64,000 nt of DNA. Origin: Pseudomonas paralactis (lineage in GTDB: Bacteria; Pseudomonadota; Gammaproteobacteria; Pseudomonadales; Pseudomonadaceae). The DNA lies in contig NZ_JYLN01000005.1 of assembly GCF_001439735.1 (NCBI RefSeq), positions 1 through 64,000 on the forward strand. The letters run 5' to 3'. Of the stretch, positions 53,958-62,087 are shown in pieces. The stretch's first letter is position 1; every line of letters starts with the position of its first letter. The notes below the pieces were generated by a model. That model saw only the letters and a program-made list of their open reading frames with translations. It had not been told where the DNA came from and made no database searches. A program made the position numbers and the translations under genes.

Positions 53958-55610
53958 TTATGCCGGTTCCAGTTCTGCAATGACTTTCCCAGCACTCAAG
54001 CGCACCAACTGGTCGGCAATATCGAAGTAACGGTCGTCATGACTGATCACAATGATGGTCTTGCCCAGACGCTTGAGGTCTGGCAGTAGCTCGGTATAGA
54101 AGACGCGGCGGAAGGCCGGGTCCTGGTCGGCGGCCCATTCGTCGAACACCAGCACCGGGCGTTCTTCCAGCCAGGCATTCACCAGGGCCAGGCGTTTGCG
54201 CTGCCCGGTAGAGAGGTCGGTGGTGCTGAACACGCCGTCCTTGACGCTGACCTTGTGCGCGATTTCCAGGCGTTCCAGGTACTTGGCGGCGCTGTCCAGC
54301 GATTGAGTGGCACTGCCTTGGACCAGGTCATCGAACAAGTAGTAGTCGGCGAATACCGTAGTGAACAATTGGCGGTAGTCGTCGCGTGCCGGGTCGGTCA
54401 CGGTTTCGCCGTTGAGGCGAATTTCGCCGGCGTGGGGTTGATACAGGCCCAGCAACAGCTTGATCAGCGTGGTCTTGCCGCAACCGTTCTCGCCGACGAT
54501 AAATACGATATCGCCCTGCTTGATGCTCAGGTTGATCGGCCCCAGGTGGAACGGCTGGCTGCCTTGCACTGGCGGCGGGCTGTAGCTCACGCCGCGCAAT
54601 TCCAGGCTGTGCACCACGGGTGTGGGCGCTTCGCTGCCGTCCATCAGCAAGTGCGGCTCGGGGGAGGAGAAGCGTTCGGACAGTTCGGTAATGCGTGCAA
54701 ACGCGATGCGTGCCTTGCCGATGATCGGCAGGTAACCCACCACATGTTCCAGCGGGCCCTTCATGTACAGCAGCACCAGCACGAAACCTGTGATCACCGC
54801 CGGGTCCGGGTTTGGGTTGTAGGCTTGCATCGCCAGGGCCAGGCCGATGACGACGAAAAAGAGCATCGAGCCGAAGGTCTTGGCGACAATATAGATGTTC
54901 ACCGAGCGCACTTGGATGTCGCTGATGCGGTCGGCGGTTTCCTGGATGCGGTGAGTGTTCATGCGGTAGCGGCGCGGTCGATGGATGCGCAGCTCCTTGG
55001 CGCCTGAGGCGATTGCCGAATAGTAGCGTTGCAGCTCGTCTTCCTGATCACGGGCCTCGTCGAAGCCACGAATGCCTTTTGCGCCGGCAATGAACTGCAC
55101 GCTGCTGCCAATGATGATTGCCACCACCATCATCAGGAACATCGGCACCGACAGGTAAGCCAGGTAGCCAAGGCAACCCAGCGTCACGGTTGTTGCGATG
55201 GCCAGCGGGGTGAAGGCGAAGGAGAAATCGCTGATAGTGTCGACGTCATGGGTCAGTACCGGGATAAGACGGTGAGAGCGATACTGTTCGATCTGTTCGA
55301 TGGGCGCTGACAGCACTTTTTCGCCGAGATCCTTGCGCAGGGCGGCGATGATCCGCTGGCCCACATAATTGGTGCCGATATCGGAGACGATTGAGCTGGT
55401 CAGGGCCAATAGGCAAAGGGCGGCGAAGGTCAGGATCACTCCCTGTGTCATACCGGTGGATGAGTGCAAGGCAGTATTGATGGTCGCCAACAGCAACGTG
55501 ATGGCCAGGCCACCCGCCATACCGAGGGCGACGGAGACCGTCACAATGGTGCGAAAGGGCCTGAGCAATGCGAGCAAACCTTTGAAGGCGCCGCGCTTGG
55601 GGTCGGTCAT
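53958..55610 (-). CDS. pvdE: Pyoverdine precursor ABC exporter PvdE
   Basis: A 550-residue inner-membrane exporter with transmembrane and ATPase parts fused in one chain, moving the acylated cytoplasmic precursor to the periplasm. About six hydrophobic helices fill the first 320 residues. The ATPase has Walker A VGENGCGKTTL, signature LSTGQRKRLAL, Walker B RPVLVFDEWAADQD and switch His in VISHDDRYFD. The ATG at 55610 (MTDPKRG) gives the usual PvdE length; the longer frame to 55679 runs into the promoter. An exact iron-starvation box lies 61 bases upstream. Confidence 0.95.
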   Translation of the reverse strand: MTDPKRGAFKGLLALLRPFRTIVTVSVALGMAGGLAITLLLATINTALHSSTGMTQGVILTFAALCLLALTSSIVSDIGTNYVGQRIIAALRKDLGEKVLSAPIEQIEQYRSHRLIPVLTHDVDTISDFSFAFTPLAIATTVTLGCLGYLAYLSVPMFLMMVVAIIIGSSVQFIAGAKGIRGFDEARDQEDELQRYYSAIASGAKELRIHRPRRYRMNTHRIQETADRISDIQVRSVNIYIVAKTFGSMLFFVVIGLALAMQAYNPNPDPAVITGFVLVLLYMKGPLEHVVGYLPIIGKARIAFARITELSERFSSPEPHLLMDGSEAPTPVVHSLELRGVSYSPPPVQGSQPFHLGPINLSIKQGDIVFIVGENGCGKTTLIKLLLGLYQPHAGEIRLNGETVTDPARDDYRQLFTTVFADYYLFDDLVQGSATQSLDSAAKYLERLEIAHKVSVKDGVFSTTDLSTGQRKRLALVNAWLEERPVLVFDEWAADQDPAFRRVFYTELLPDLKRLGKTIIVISHDDRYFDIADQLVRLSAGKVIAELEPA

Positions 55611-55670
55611 AAATACTTCCCGGAAAATGAAAAAGTGGGGGCTGGGCACACAGACCCTTACCCATGACAA

Positions 55671-55694
55671 ACGAAGCATCGGCGTGACTATTTA
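55671..55694 (-). promoter_or_regulatory. PvdS iron-starvation box of pvdE
   Basis: On the minus strand the sequence is TAAAT (55694-55690), 16 bases, CGT (55673-55671), an exact match to the PvdS-dependent promoter consensus TAAAT-N16-CGT. Confidence 0.9.
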
Positions 55695-55725
55695 GCTCGG
55701 TGCGCCAGGCGGTGGCAGTGAGCGA

Positions 55726-55749
55726 TAAATTGCCTGGGGCCTGGTTCGT
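55726..55749 (+). promoter_or_regulatory. PvdS iron-starvation box of pvdF
   Basis: TAAAT (55726-55730), 16 bases, CGT (55747-55749), exact consensus, 63 bases upstream of the pvdF ATG. It does not overlap the divergent pvdE box, so both promoters could be occupied at once. Confidence 0.9.
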
Positions 55750-55812
55750 TCTTGTTGTGTAGGCGCACGCGTATCGACGCTGTGCGTGGCCCTTTCAGCG
55801 AGAGCGAAACAA

Positions 55813-56640
55813 ATGACGAAAAAGAACCTGGTGTATGTCTGGTCCCTGAGAAATGCCGCTGCCGACAAGGCCGGGCAGCCGGTGGCCTACAAGGACCACG
55901 AGCGCTACATGAAGTCGGTGCTGGAGTTTCTGGTGGGCTCGCTCAATGACACGCCGCTGGGCGAGGTCTACAACCTGGTGGGCGTGGTGTATGACGACGA
56001 TGAGCAAAACCCGCGCGACCAGCAGTTGGTCGCGGACTATGGCTTCGCCTACAAGCCGGGTCGCCAGTGGTTGTACCCGGCGGATTTGCGCGTGCAGGGC
56101 AAGTTGGTCAATGACCTGCTGCTGAGCGTGCCATCCACCTATCGCCGGCTGCCACGGGGCAGCGCCGAACATATCGCTGGCAAGCAGGATTTCGAGCGGC
56201 GCCTGCATGACACCCTGGTGGAGTTGAAGGCCGACATCGTGGTGCTTGACGGTTTGCTGGTGATCCTCGATGAACTGGTGCGTCCGGGCGCGCCGTTTGC
56301 GCGGCGCATCATGAACATTCATCCGGGCATCACCCGCATCGAATCGCCTTACGAGCGCCGTGGGGCCTATGCCACCTGGAATGCGCTGTACGGTGCGCGT
56401 GGGCAGGCGATTACCGACTGGGCGACCAAAGCGACTCAGGCGTGCGAGCCGTTGTATTGGACCGGTGCGTCGTTCCACTACGTGGATAATGGTATCGATT
56501 CGGGTGAGGTGTTCCACGACGTGCTCAAGACCGAGATCTCGCCCGAGGACACCATCCTTGAACTGCGCTGGAACAACTTCAACAATAGCCTGTTCCCGGC
56601 GCTGCACGAGGGCTTGGAGCTGTTGGCCAAACAAGGCTGA
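55813..56640 (+). CDS. pvdF: N5-hydroxyornithine formyltransferase PvdF
   Basis: A 275-residue cytoplasmic enzyme of the GART-like formyltransferase fold that formylates N5-hydroxyornithine to give the fOHOrn used by modules 4 and 9. The catalytic pattern is visible as N168 and H170 in MNIHPGIT and an Asp (likely D229) in DNGIDSGEV. The ATG at 55813 (MTKKNLVYVWSLRN) is preferred over a GTG at 55786; 275 residues is the length I know for PvdF. It is transcribed divergently from pvdE with its own iron-starvation box. The hydroxylase PvdA that supplies its substrate is elsewhere. Confidence 0.93.
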   Translation: MTKKNLVYVWSLRNAAADKAGQPVAYKDHERYMKSVLEFLVGSLNDTPLGEVYNLVGVVYDDDEQNPRDQQLVADYGFAYKPGRQWLYPADLRVQGKLVNDLLLSVPSTYRRLPRGSAEHIAGKQDFERRLHDTLVELKADIVVLDGLLVILDELVRPGAPFARRIMNIHPGITRIESPYERRGAYATWNALYGARGQAITDWATKATQACEPLYWTGASFHYVDNGIDSGEVFHDVLKTEISPEDTILELRWNNFNNSLFPALHEGLELLAKQG

Positions 56641-56670
56641 GCACAATCTTGCTGATGCATGGGATCTAAA

Positions 56671-56759
56671 TGTGGGAGGGGGCTTGCTCCCGATGAGGGC
56701 ATGTCAGTCAATGCATGGGTGACTGACACACCGCTATCGGGAGCAAGCCCCCTCCCACA
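56671..56759. repeat. Complete REPIN between pvdF and pvdO
   Basis: A perfect 24-base inverted repeat (56671-56694 and 56736-56759, beginning TGTGGGAGGGGGCTTGC) encloses a smaller inverted repeat GTCAGTCA/TGACTGAC (56703-56710, 56720-56727). It fills the gap between two convergent genes and could also act as a terminator hairpin. Confidence 0.88.
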
Positions 56760-56761
56760 AT

Positions 56762-57634
56762 TTAGAGCTCGCGTACTACCCGAAAGCCAATCCAGTCCCC
56801 GCGCGTCTGCGGGTAGATGTTGTTGCGATTGCCCGAGCGTGAAAACACCGGTGCCTCGCCCCAGTCATTGCCGCGAATCTGGTAGACCTCACAATTGGGC
56901 TCCATCCACGCACTGCCATCAGTCGGCGCGCCGACGTAGTTGGGGTGCTCGCAATCGGCTACCCGCTCGTACACATTGCCGTGCATGTCATACATCCCGA
57001 ACGCATTCGGCGGGTAGCTGCCCACGGGCGACGAATAGCTGTAGCCGTCCGCCGGGCCGTAGGTGTTGGCGTGCCTGGCGATGCTGTAGCCCTTGCCCTC
57101 GTCGAACGGGAAGGGGAACGGTCCGGTGGTACCGGCGCGGGCGGCGTATTCACGCTGGGCTTCGCTGACCATGTGGTACGTGTGCCCGGTCTTCTTCGAC
57201 AGCCAACTTACGTATTGCTTGATGTCGTCCATGTCCATGCACACGGCCGGCTGGCGTGGGCTCTGGGGGTAGCGCGGCTTGCTGGCGATGCATTCGCGAC
57301 CGGGGCGGTCGTCGCCGTTGGCGATCTTCACGCCGCTCTGACGCACGTAACTGTCCCATTCGCCGGCGGTGATGTGGAAACGGCTCATGGCGAATGGTTT
57401 GGCGAAGGTCACTTCATGCATCGGGCCTTCATCGGGCTCGCGTCCCACTTCATCTTCCGGGGTGCCCATGGTGAAAGTGCCTGCGGGCAGTACCACCATC
57501 TCCGGGCAGTCCTTGCAGTCCTTGAAGACTTTGCCCGGTTGCGGGGCGGCGGCCTGGGCCAGGTTGGGCAGCAGGGCGCCGCATAGGGCGGTGAGCGCCA
57601 GGGCGGTCAGGGGTTTGAGTCGGGATGGAGTCAT
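56762..57634 (-). CDS. pvdO: Pyoverdine maturation protein PvdO (FGE-sulfatase fold)
   Basis: A 290-residue exported protein with a Sec signal peptide (cleavage near AQAA). The rest is a formylglycine-generating-enzyme-like domain: MVVLPAGTFTMGTPEDE at the start, NAFGMYDMHGNVYERVAD in the middle and GFRVVREL at the end. In fluorescent pseudomonads PvdO acts in the periplasm on the last oxidation of dihydropyoverdine to pyoverdine. Third gene of the pvdM-pvdN-pvdO operon, starting 28 bases after pvdN. Its role comes from the family, not from residues I can assign. Confidence 0.92.
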   Translation of the reverse strand: MTPSRLKPLTALALTALCGALLPNLAQAAAPQPGKVFKDCKDCPEMVVLPAGTFTMGTPEDEVGREPDEGPMHEVTFAKPFAMSRFHITAGEWDSYVRQSGVKIANGDDRPGRECIASKPRYPQSPRQPAVCMDMDDIKQYVSWLSKKTGHTYHMVSEAQREYAARAGTTGPFPFPFDEGKGYSIARHANTYGPADGYSYSSPVGSYPPNAFGMYDMHGNVYERVADCEHPNYVGAPTDGSAWMEPNCEVYQIRGNDWGEAPVFSRSGNRNNIYPQTRGDWIGFRVVREL

Positions 57635-57662
57635 GTGGGCATCTCGTTCAAAGGGAAAAATG

Positions 57663-58931
57663 TCATAACCGCTGGCTCAGCAAGGTCATGAAGCGCTGGA
57701 TCTCATCCGAGCTGTTGAGCAGGCCGGGCGAGGTTCGAATCACCGGGCCGACGTCACGGTCCACCGCGTCCACCACCACACGGTTTTTCATCAAGTAGGC
57801 CGCGACCGCATCGCTGTCCTGGCCCTTGACCCGGAAGAAGGTGAAACCCGCCGACAGCTCGGGGCTGCGCGGGGTGACCAATTCGATCTGCGAGTGAGCC
57901 AGCAACCGGTCTTTTAGTTCGGTATTGAGCGCGTGGATGCGTGCCTGTACCTGCGCCTTACCCAACTGCAGGTGCAACTTGAAGGCTTCGTCGGCGGCCC
58001 AGCGATGCTCGAAGGCGTGGTAGCCACCGGGCGTCATGGTCGTGGCAAAGTCCTTGTCTTCGGAGAAGGTCGGTATCATCGGTGTGATGTATTTGTTTTG
58101 GCTCTCCCGGGCGCACACCAGGCCGGTGCCGCGCGGCCCGAACATCCATTTGTGGGTGCCGGCGATAAAGAAATCGCAATGCATGTCCGGGAAATCGAGG
58201 TTTTCCACGCCAAAGCCATGCACGCCGTCGACGATATAGAGCAGGCGGTCCTGCTCGTCGCGGTTGCGGTTGTGTTCGGCCACCAGCTTGCCGATTTCGC
58301 CAATGGGCAATTTCACGCCGCTGCCCGACTGCACCCACGTCATGCCCAGCACGCGAGTGTTGGGACGGATATTGCGCTGGATATTGCCCAGCACTTCATC
58401 GGCCGAGACCCGATTGGCGTTTTCGAAGAGGCGTATTTTACGAACCTGGGTTTGCTCCTTGCGCACTCTGAAATCCAGGCTGAACTCGGTCGCATAGTGT
58501 TCGTGCACGGTGGTAAGAATTTCCTGGTCGGCGCGCACCTTGATCCCGCCATAAATCATCGCCAGCCCTTCGGACGTGCTGCCGGTGAGGGCGATCTGCG
58601 CCGGCGCGGCCTTCAAGTAGCGGCCGGCCCACTCGCGTACCTGGCCTTCACGCTTCCAGGTTTCCTGAAGGTCCCAGTCCATCGCCAGCCCGGGGTTGCG
58701 GTCGATCTGCTGGCGGTAGCGCTCGATGGCCTCGCGCACGGGCTTGGGGTGCGAGGTCACCAGGAAGTTGGAAAAGTGCAGATAGTCCGGATCCTGGTTG
58801 AACAGCTGTTTGAGCCCCGTCCATGGGTCGTTGGTAGTGGTTGCCAGTGCCTTGGGCAGCAGTGCGGTGCCCAGCGGCAGGCTCGCGGCAAAGACGCCGG
58901 CCTGCTTGAGAAATGTACGGCGGTCGGTCAT
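57663..58931 (-). CDS. pvdN: Pyoverdine side-chain-modifying PLP enzyme PvdN
   Basis: A 422-residue fold-type I PLP enzyme with a Tat signal (TDRRTFLKQAGVFAAS) so it folds in the cytoplasm and works in the periplasm. The PLP lysine is K261 in AGTHKWMFG, with the cofactor-binding Asp in YIVDGVHGFGV. PvdN is known to convert the chromophore-linked glutamate to the succinamide side chain. The presence of PvdN predicts a succinamide form; the PtaA enzyme for alternative side chains is not seen here. It starts 18 bases after pvdM. Confidence 0.93.
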   Translation of the reverse strand: MTDRRTFLKQAGVFAASLPLGTALLPKALATTTNDPWTGLKQLFNQDPDYLHFSNFLVTSHPKPVREAIERYRQQIDRNPGLAMDWDLQETWKREGQVREWAGRYLKAAPAQIALTGSTSEGLAMIYGGIKVRADQEILTTVHEHYATEFSLDFRVRKEQTQVRKIRLFENANRVSADEVLGNIQRNIRPNTRVLGMTWVQSGSGVKLPIGEIGKLVAEHNRNRDEQDRLLYIVDGVHGFGVENLDFPDMHCDFFIAGTHKWMFGPRGTGLVCARESQNKYITPMIPTFSEDKDFATTMTPGGYHAFEHRWAADEAFKLHLQLGKAQVQARIHALNTELKDRLLAHSQIELVTPRSPELSAGFTFFRVKGQDSDAVAAYLMKNRVVVDAVDRDVGPVIRTSPGLLNSSDEIQRFMTLLSQRL

Positions 58932-58949
58932 GGACTTACTTCGTGGTGG

Positions 58950-60305
58950 TTAGCGATTGGCCAATGGCTTGGCGGCTTTTTGTACCTGGTCCCACACCCG
59001 CAGGAAATTGCCTCCCCACAGCTTGGCGATATCGGCTTCGGAGTAGCCGCGCTGGATCAGTTCGGCCGTGACGTTGCGCACTTCGCCGACGTTTTCCCAA
59101 CCCTGGAGGCCGCCGCCGTCGTTGAAGTCCGAGGCGATGCCGACGTGATCGATGCCGATCTTGCGCACGGTGTAGTCAATCGCATCGCCCAGGTCCTTGA
59201 GGGTGGCCTTGGGTTCTTCCTCAAGGATGGCGTACAGCGCGCCGGCGTACTCGCCGAAGCGTTGCTCGGGCCAGGCGGCAATGATTGCATCGCCGGGCAT
59301 CAAGGCCATGGCCAGGTTGGGCAGTGGCGGCAGGTCAAAGCGTGCGCGCAGAGCGTTGAGCTTGTCCTGAGTCGGCTGGCTCAAAGGGCGCAGGTACGCG
59401 GGGAAGCCGACCACCTGCACCACGCCGCCGCTGTTCTTGATCAGTTGCAGTTCCTTGTCGCTGAGGTTGCGCGGGATATCCACTGACGCCCGAGGCGCCG
59501 AATGGGACGCCACCATCGGCGTGCGGCTCAACTGCGCGACCTGCTCCAGGGCCTTGGTCGACATCTGCGACACATCGATGATCACGCCCAGGTCATTGAG
59601 ACGATGCACCGCCTGCTGGCCGATCGGCGACAGGCCTTCAAGGGCGTCGGGGGAGTCATTGAAAAACGGCAGCGGGCGCGACGAGTCGGACCAGGCGTTA
59701 TTGCCGATGTAGCTGAACCCGAACATGCGCATACCGCGTGCGGTCCACAGGTCCAGTTGGTTCAGGTCGTTGCCCAGCGGGTAGGCGTTGAGCATGCTGA
59801 TAAAGATCGCGAACTTGCCTTCGCCGTGCAGGCGCCGCATATCGTCCGGGGTGTAGGCGATGCCCACCTGGTTGGGAAAGTCGCGCACCATGCCGGAGAT
59901 GATCTTGTAGCGCACCTCCTGCTCGTGGCGGGCCTCTTCGACAAAACCATCGGTGGGTTTGTGTGGGGCGTTATCGCCGTTCCAGATTTCCGGCCAGCCG
60001 AAGATCGTCAATGCGGCCCCCGACAATCTGCCTCGCGATGCCTTGGCCAGGTCGAACTGGCCGCTGCCATCCTTGTCGGCCTCATTGCCTGCCGTGCCGA
60101 AGTCCAGGGGCAGGGTGATATGGCTGTCGAACGACAACAGGCGATCCTGCATTTCATTGGCCTGCTTGATCACCTCCAGCGGGTAGCCGGCGTTGCCCTT
60201 GAACCAACGGTCCCAGACCAGAAAGCCGACCCCGGCGCCGATAGCCAGGGCCAACGGCAGGCCGATATACAACGCCTTTTTCGAACGTGATTTTGTCATT
60301 GCCAT
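58950..60305 (-). CDS. pvdM: Pyoverdine maturation protein PvdM (dipeptidase-like)
   Basis: A 451-residue protein with an N-terminal membrane anchor or uncleaved signal (KKALYIGLPLALAIGAGVGFLVW) and a renal-dipeptidase-like domain. It is required in the periplasm for ferribactin oxidation together with PvdP. Compared with active dipeptidases most zinc ligands appear changed: HxD is SHIT, the Glu of the EG motif is replaced (ISMLNAYPLG), and DVSH is DVSQ; only the later SHS His remains. This points to a non-hydrolytic role. First gene of pvdMNO, with an exact iron-starvation box 35 bases upstream. An alternative start two codons in (MTKSRSKK) is possible. Confidence 0.92.
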   Translation of the reverse strand: MAMTKSRSKKALYIGLPLALAIGAGVGFLVWDRWFKGNAGYPLEVIKQANEMQDRLLSFDSHITLPLDFGTAGNEADKDGSGQFDLAKASRGRLSGAALTIFGWPEIWNGDNAPHKPTDGFVEEARHEQEVRYKIISGMVRDFPNQVGIAYTPDDMRRLHGEGKFAIFISMLNAYPLGNDLNQLDLWTARGMRMFGFSYIGNNAWSDSSRPLPFFNDSPDALEGLSPIGQQAVHRLNDLGVIIDVSQMSTKALEQVAQLSRTPMVASHSAPRASVDIPRNLSDKELQLIKNSGGVVQVVGFPAYLRPLSQPTQDKLNALRARFDLPPLPNLAMALMPGDAIIAAWPEQRFGEYAGALYAILEEEPKATLKDLGDAIDYTVRKIGIDHVGIASDFNDGGGLQGWENVGEVRNVTAELIQRGYSEADIAKLWGGNFLRVWDQVQKAAKPLANR

Positions 60306-60339
60306 CTCAGTCAGTTGCGGCCTTTGCTATCAGGGAAGA

Positions 60340-60363
60340 ACGAGCGCTGGCGGGGGAAATTTA
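60340..60363 (-). promoter_or_regulatory. PvdS iron-starvation box of pvdMNO
   Basis: On the minus strand TAAAT (60363-60359), 16 bases, CGT (60342-60340), exact consensus. Located in the 136-base gap shared with the divergent pvdP promoter. Confidence 0.9.
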
Positions 60364-60382
60364 GGCCGTGCGGGTGCGACGG

Positions 60383-60406
60383 TAAATTTCGGCGGGCTGC
60401 AAACGT
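60383..60406 (+). promoter_or_regulatory. PvdS iron-starvation box of pvdP
   Basis: TAAAT (60383-60387), 16 bases, CGT (60404-60406), exact consensus, 35 bases upstream of the pvdP ATG. It is 19 bases from the divergent pvdM box. Confidence 0.9.
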
Positions 60407-60441
60407 TCTAGCTCTGATCAAGCCGTTTCCTAAGGTAGACA

Positions 60442-62070
60442 ATGACAATCTCTCGACGAGGGTTCATCGCAGGCCTGGCGCTGACCGGCGCGGCCGTGCC
60501 GGCGGCCTTTTATGCCCATCGCGAGCTGACGCGGGAAGAAGAATTTCCCATCACCCCCGGCGAAGCCACGGTTGACCTGGCCGACACCCAGGGCCAGCAC
60601 CTGGCCAACACCCTGCGCGGCGTCTGGAGCCTGCGCCTGGCAGGGCGGGATGCCGGCCTCAAAGGCTTGCCGCTGCACGGCCTGGAGCTGCTGCTCGACA
60701 TCGCCCCTCGTGGCCGTGGCCTGCGTGGTTACCTGGATACCGCCGAGAACCTGCGCGCCGACGGCGAGCCGCGCTATCGCGTACTGGGCGATCTGCTGAC
60801 GGGCGAGGGCGCCGTGCTCTATTGGCGGTTGATCGACCGCGACTCGGTTGGCGGCGTGCCGACCTATGAATTCAAGATGACCCTTGATGAAGTCTGGGCC
60901 GCCTTCGGCAATGCCGGCAGCGCCACGCTCAGCGGGCAAATCCTCGATCTTGAGCGCCCTCTGGCGTTGATTGAGCGCGATAACCGTTTTATTGCGCACA
61001 AACAGCTGTTCCCCGAGGCCCGCCAGCGCATCGGTCTGAATCCCACCTTGCTGGCCTGGCTGGTTTCGCCCGAACATCGCCTGTTTCACCAGCTGTGGCA
61101 CGCCACGCGAGACCAGTGGCACAAACTCTCCGAAGAAAAGCGCGAGGCTTTGCGCGGTATCGGCTGGCAACCCGGGCCCCGTGGTCAGGAGCGCGATGCC
61201 CGCGGCAAACACAAGGACCGTAATGGCTCGGGCATCGACTTCTTCTTCATGCACCGGCATATGCTCGGTACTGCGCGCTCCATGCAAGACCTGCCGTCGT
61301 GGCCGCAATTCCCCGCGCCGCAACCGGCGCTGGAGCGGGACCGCCTGGGGTTTGTGCGCTACTTCGACAACCACGACGGCTTCGCGCTGCCGCCCTGTTG
61401 GTCGGCGCCGGACGACGCCGACTACACCCAGTGGGTCAGCGACATCAAGGCGGCCGAGACCTATCACAGTAATTTCCAGGTGTGGGAATCCCAGTACCGC
61501 GACCCGCGCTACCTGGCCAAGCTCACCCTGGGCCAGCTGGGCTCGGAGATGGAGTTGGGCCTGCATGATTGGCTGCACATGCGCTGGGCCTCGGTGCCGC
61601 GTGACCCGTCCAATGGCGCACCGGTGCCGTTCGCCCGCGACCCTGCAGATTTTGCGGCACGCTGGTATGCGCCGGAGAATGACTTCCTCGGCGATCCGTT
61701 TTCATCCCACGTCAACCCGGTGTTCTGGCACTTCCATGGCTGGATCGATGACCGCATCGAAGACTGGTTTCGCGCCCACGAGCGCTTCAACCCGGGCGAA
61801 GTACGCCGCCTGCAAGTCAACGGCGTGGCCTGGTTTGCGCCGGGCCGCTGGGTTGAAGTGGGCGACCCCTGGCTGGGCCCGGACACCCACGGCTGCAGCA
61901 CCACACCGGGGCTGCAACAGGGGCGTTCGATGGAAATGGACCCGGAAATCATGAAGCTGGCCCTGCGCATCACCTTCGGTGCCGATGAGGAGCTGCTCAA
62001 GGGCCTGTTCAAGCGCGTGCCCAGGCGGCCCTGGTATGCGCGGCACTTGAAGGTCAAACGCGAACGTTAA
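60442..62070 (+). CDS. pvdP: Ferribactin tyrosinase PvdP
   Basis: A 542-residue copper oxidase that forms the pyoverdine chromophore in the periplasm by hydroxylating and cyclising the D-Tyr/Dab part of ferribactin. The N-terminus is a Tat signal (MTISRRGFIAGLALTGAAV). A PvdP-specific N-terminal domain follows, then the tyrosinase part with candidate copper histidines in FFFMHRHML, GLHDWLHM and NPVFWHFHGWIDDR. It stands alone with its own iron-starvation box, divergent from pvdMNO, and a TAAGGTAG ribosome site precedes the ATG. It ends 17 bases from the stop of the convergent toxin-like gene. Confidence 0.94.
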   Translation: MTISRRGFIAGLALTGAAVPAAFYAHRELTREEEFPITPGEATVDLADTQGQHLANTLRGVWSLRLAGRDAGLKGLPLHGLELLLDIAPRGRGLRGYLDTAENLRADGEPRYRVLGDLLTGEGAVLYWRLIDRDSVGGVPTYEFKMTLDEVWAAFGNAGSATLSGQILDLERPLALIERDNRFIAHKQLFPEARQRIGLNPTLLAWLVSPEHRLFHQLWHATRDQWHKLSEEKREALRGIGWQPGPRGQERDARGKHKDRNGSGIDFFFMHRHMLGTARSMQDLPSWPQFPAPQPALERDRLGFVRYFDNHDGFALPPCWSAPDDADYTQWVSDIKAAETYHSNFQVWESQYRDPRYLAKLTLGQLGSEMELGLHDWLHMRWASVPRDPSNGAPVPFARDPADFAARWYAPENDFLGDPFSSHVNPVFWHFHGWIDDRIEDWFRAHERFNPGEVRRLQVNGVAWFAPGRWVEVGDPWLGPDTHGCSTTPGLQQGRSMEMDPEIMKLALRITFGADEELLKGLFKRVPRRPWYARHLKVKRER

Positions 62071-62087
62071 GCGCCATTGGCGGCTAT

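Noticed and set aside
53929..53961. A PvdS box directly before fpvA
   Set aside because: A TAAAT and a CGT are present on the minus strand but 24 bases apart, not 16.
58950..60305. Annotating PvdM as an active membrane dipeptidase
   Set aside because: Most zinc-ligand positions of the family are not conserved.
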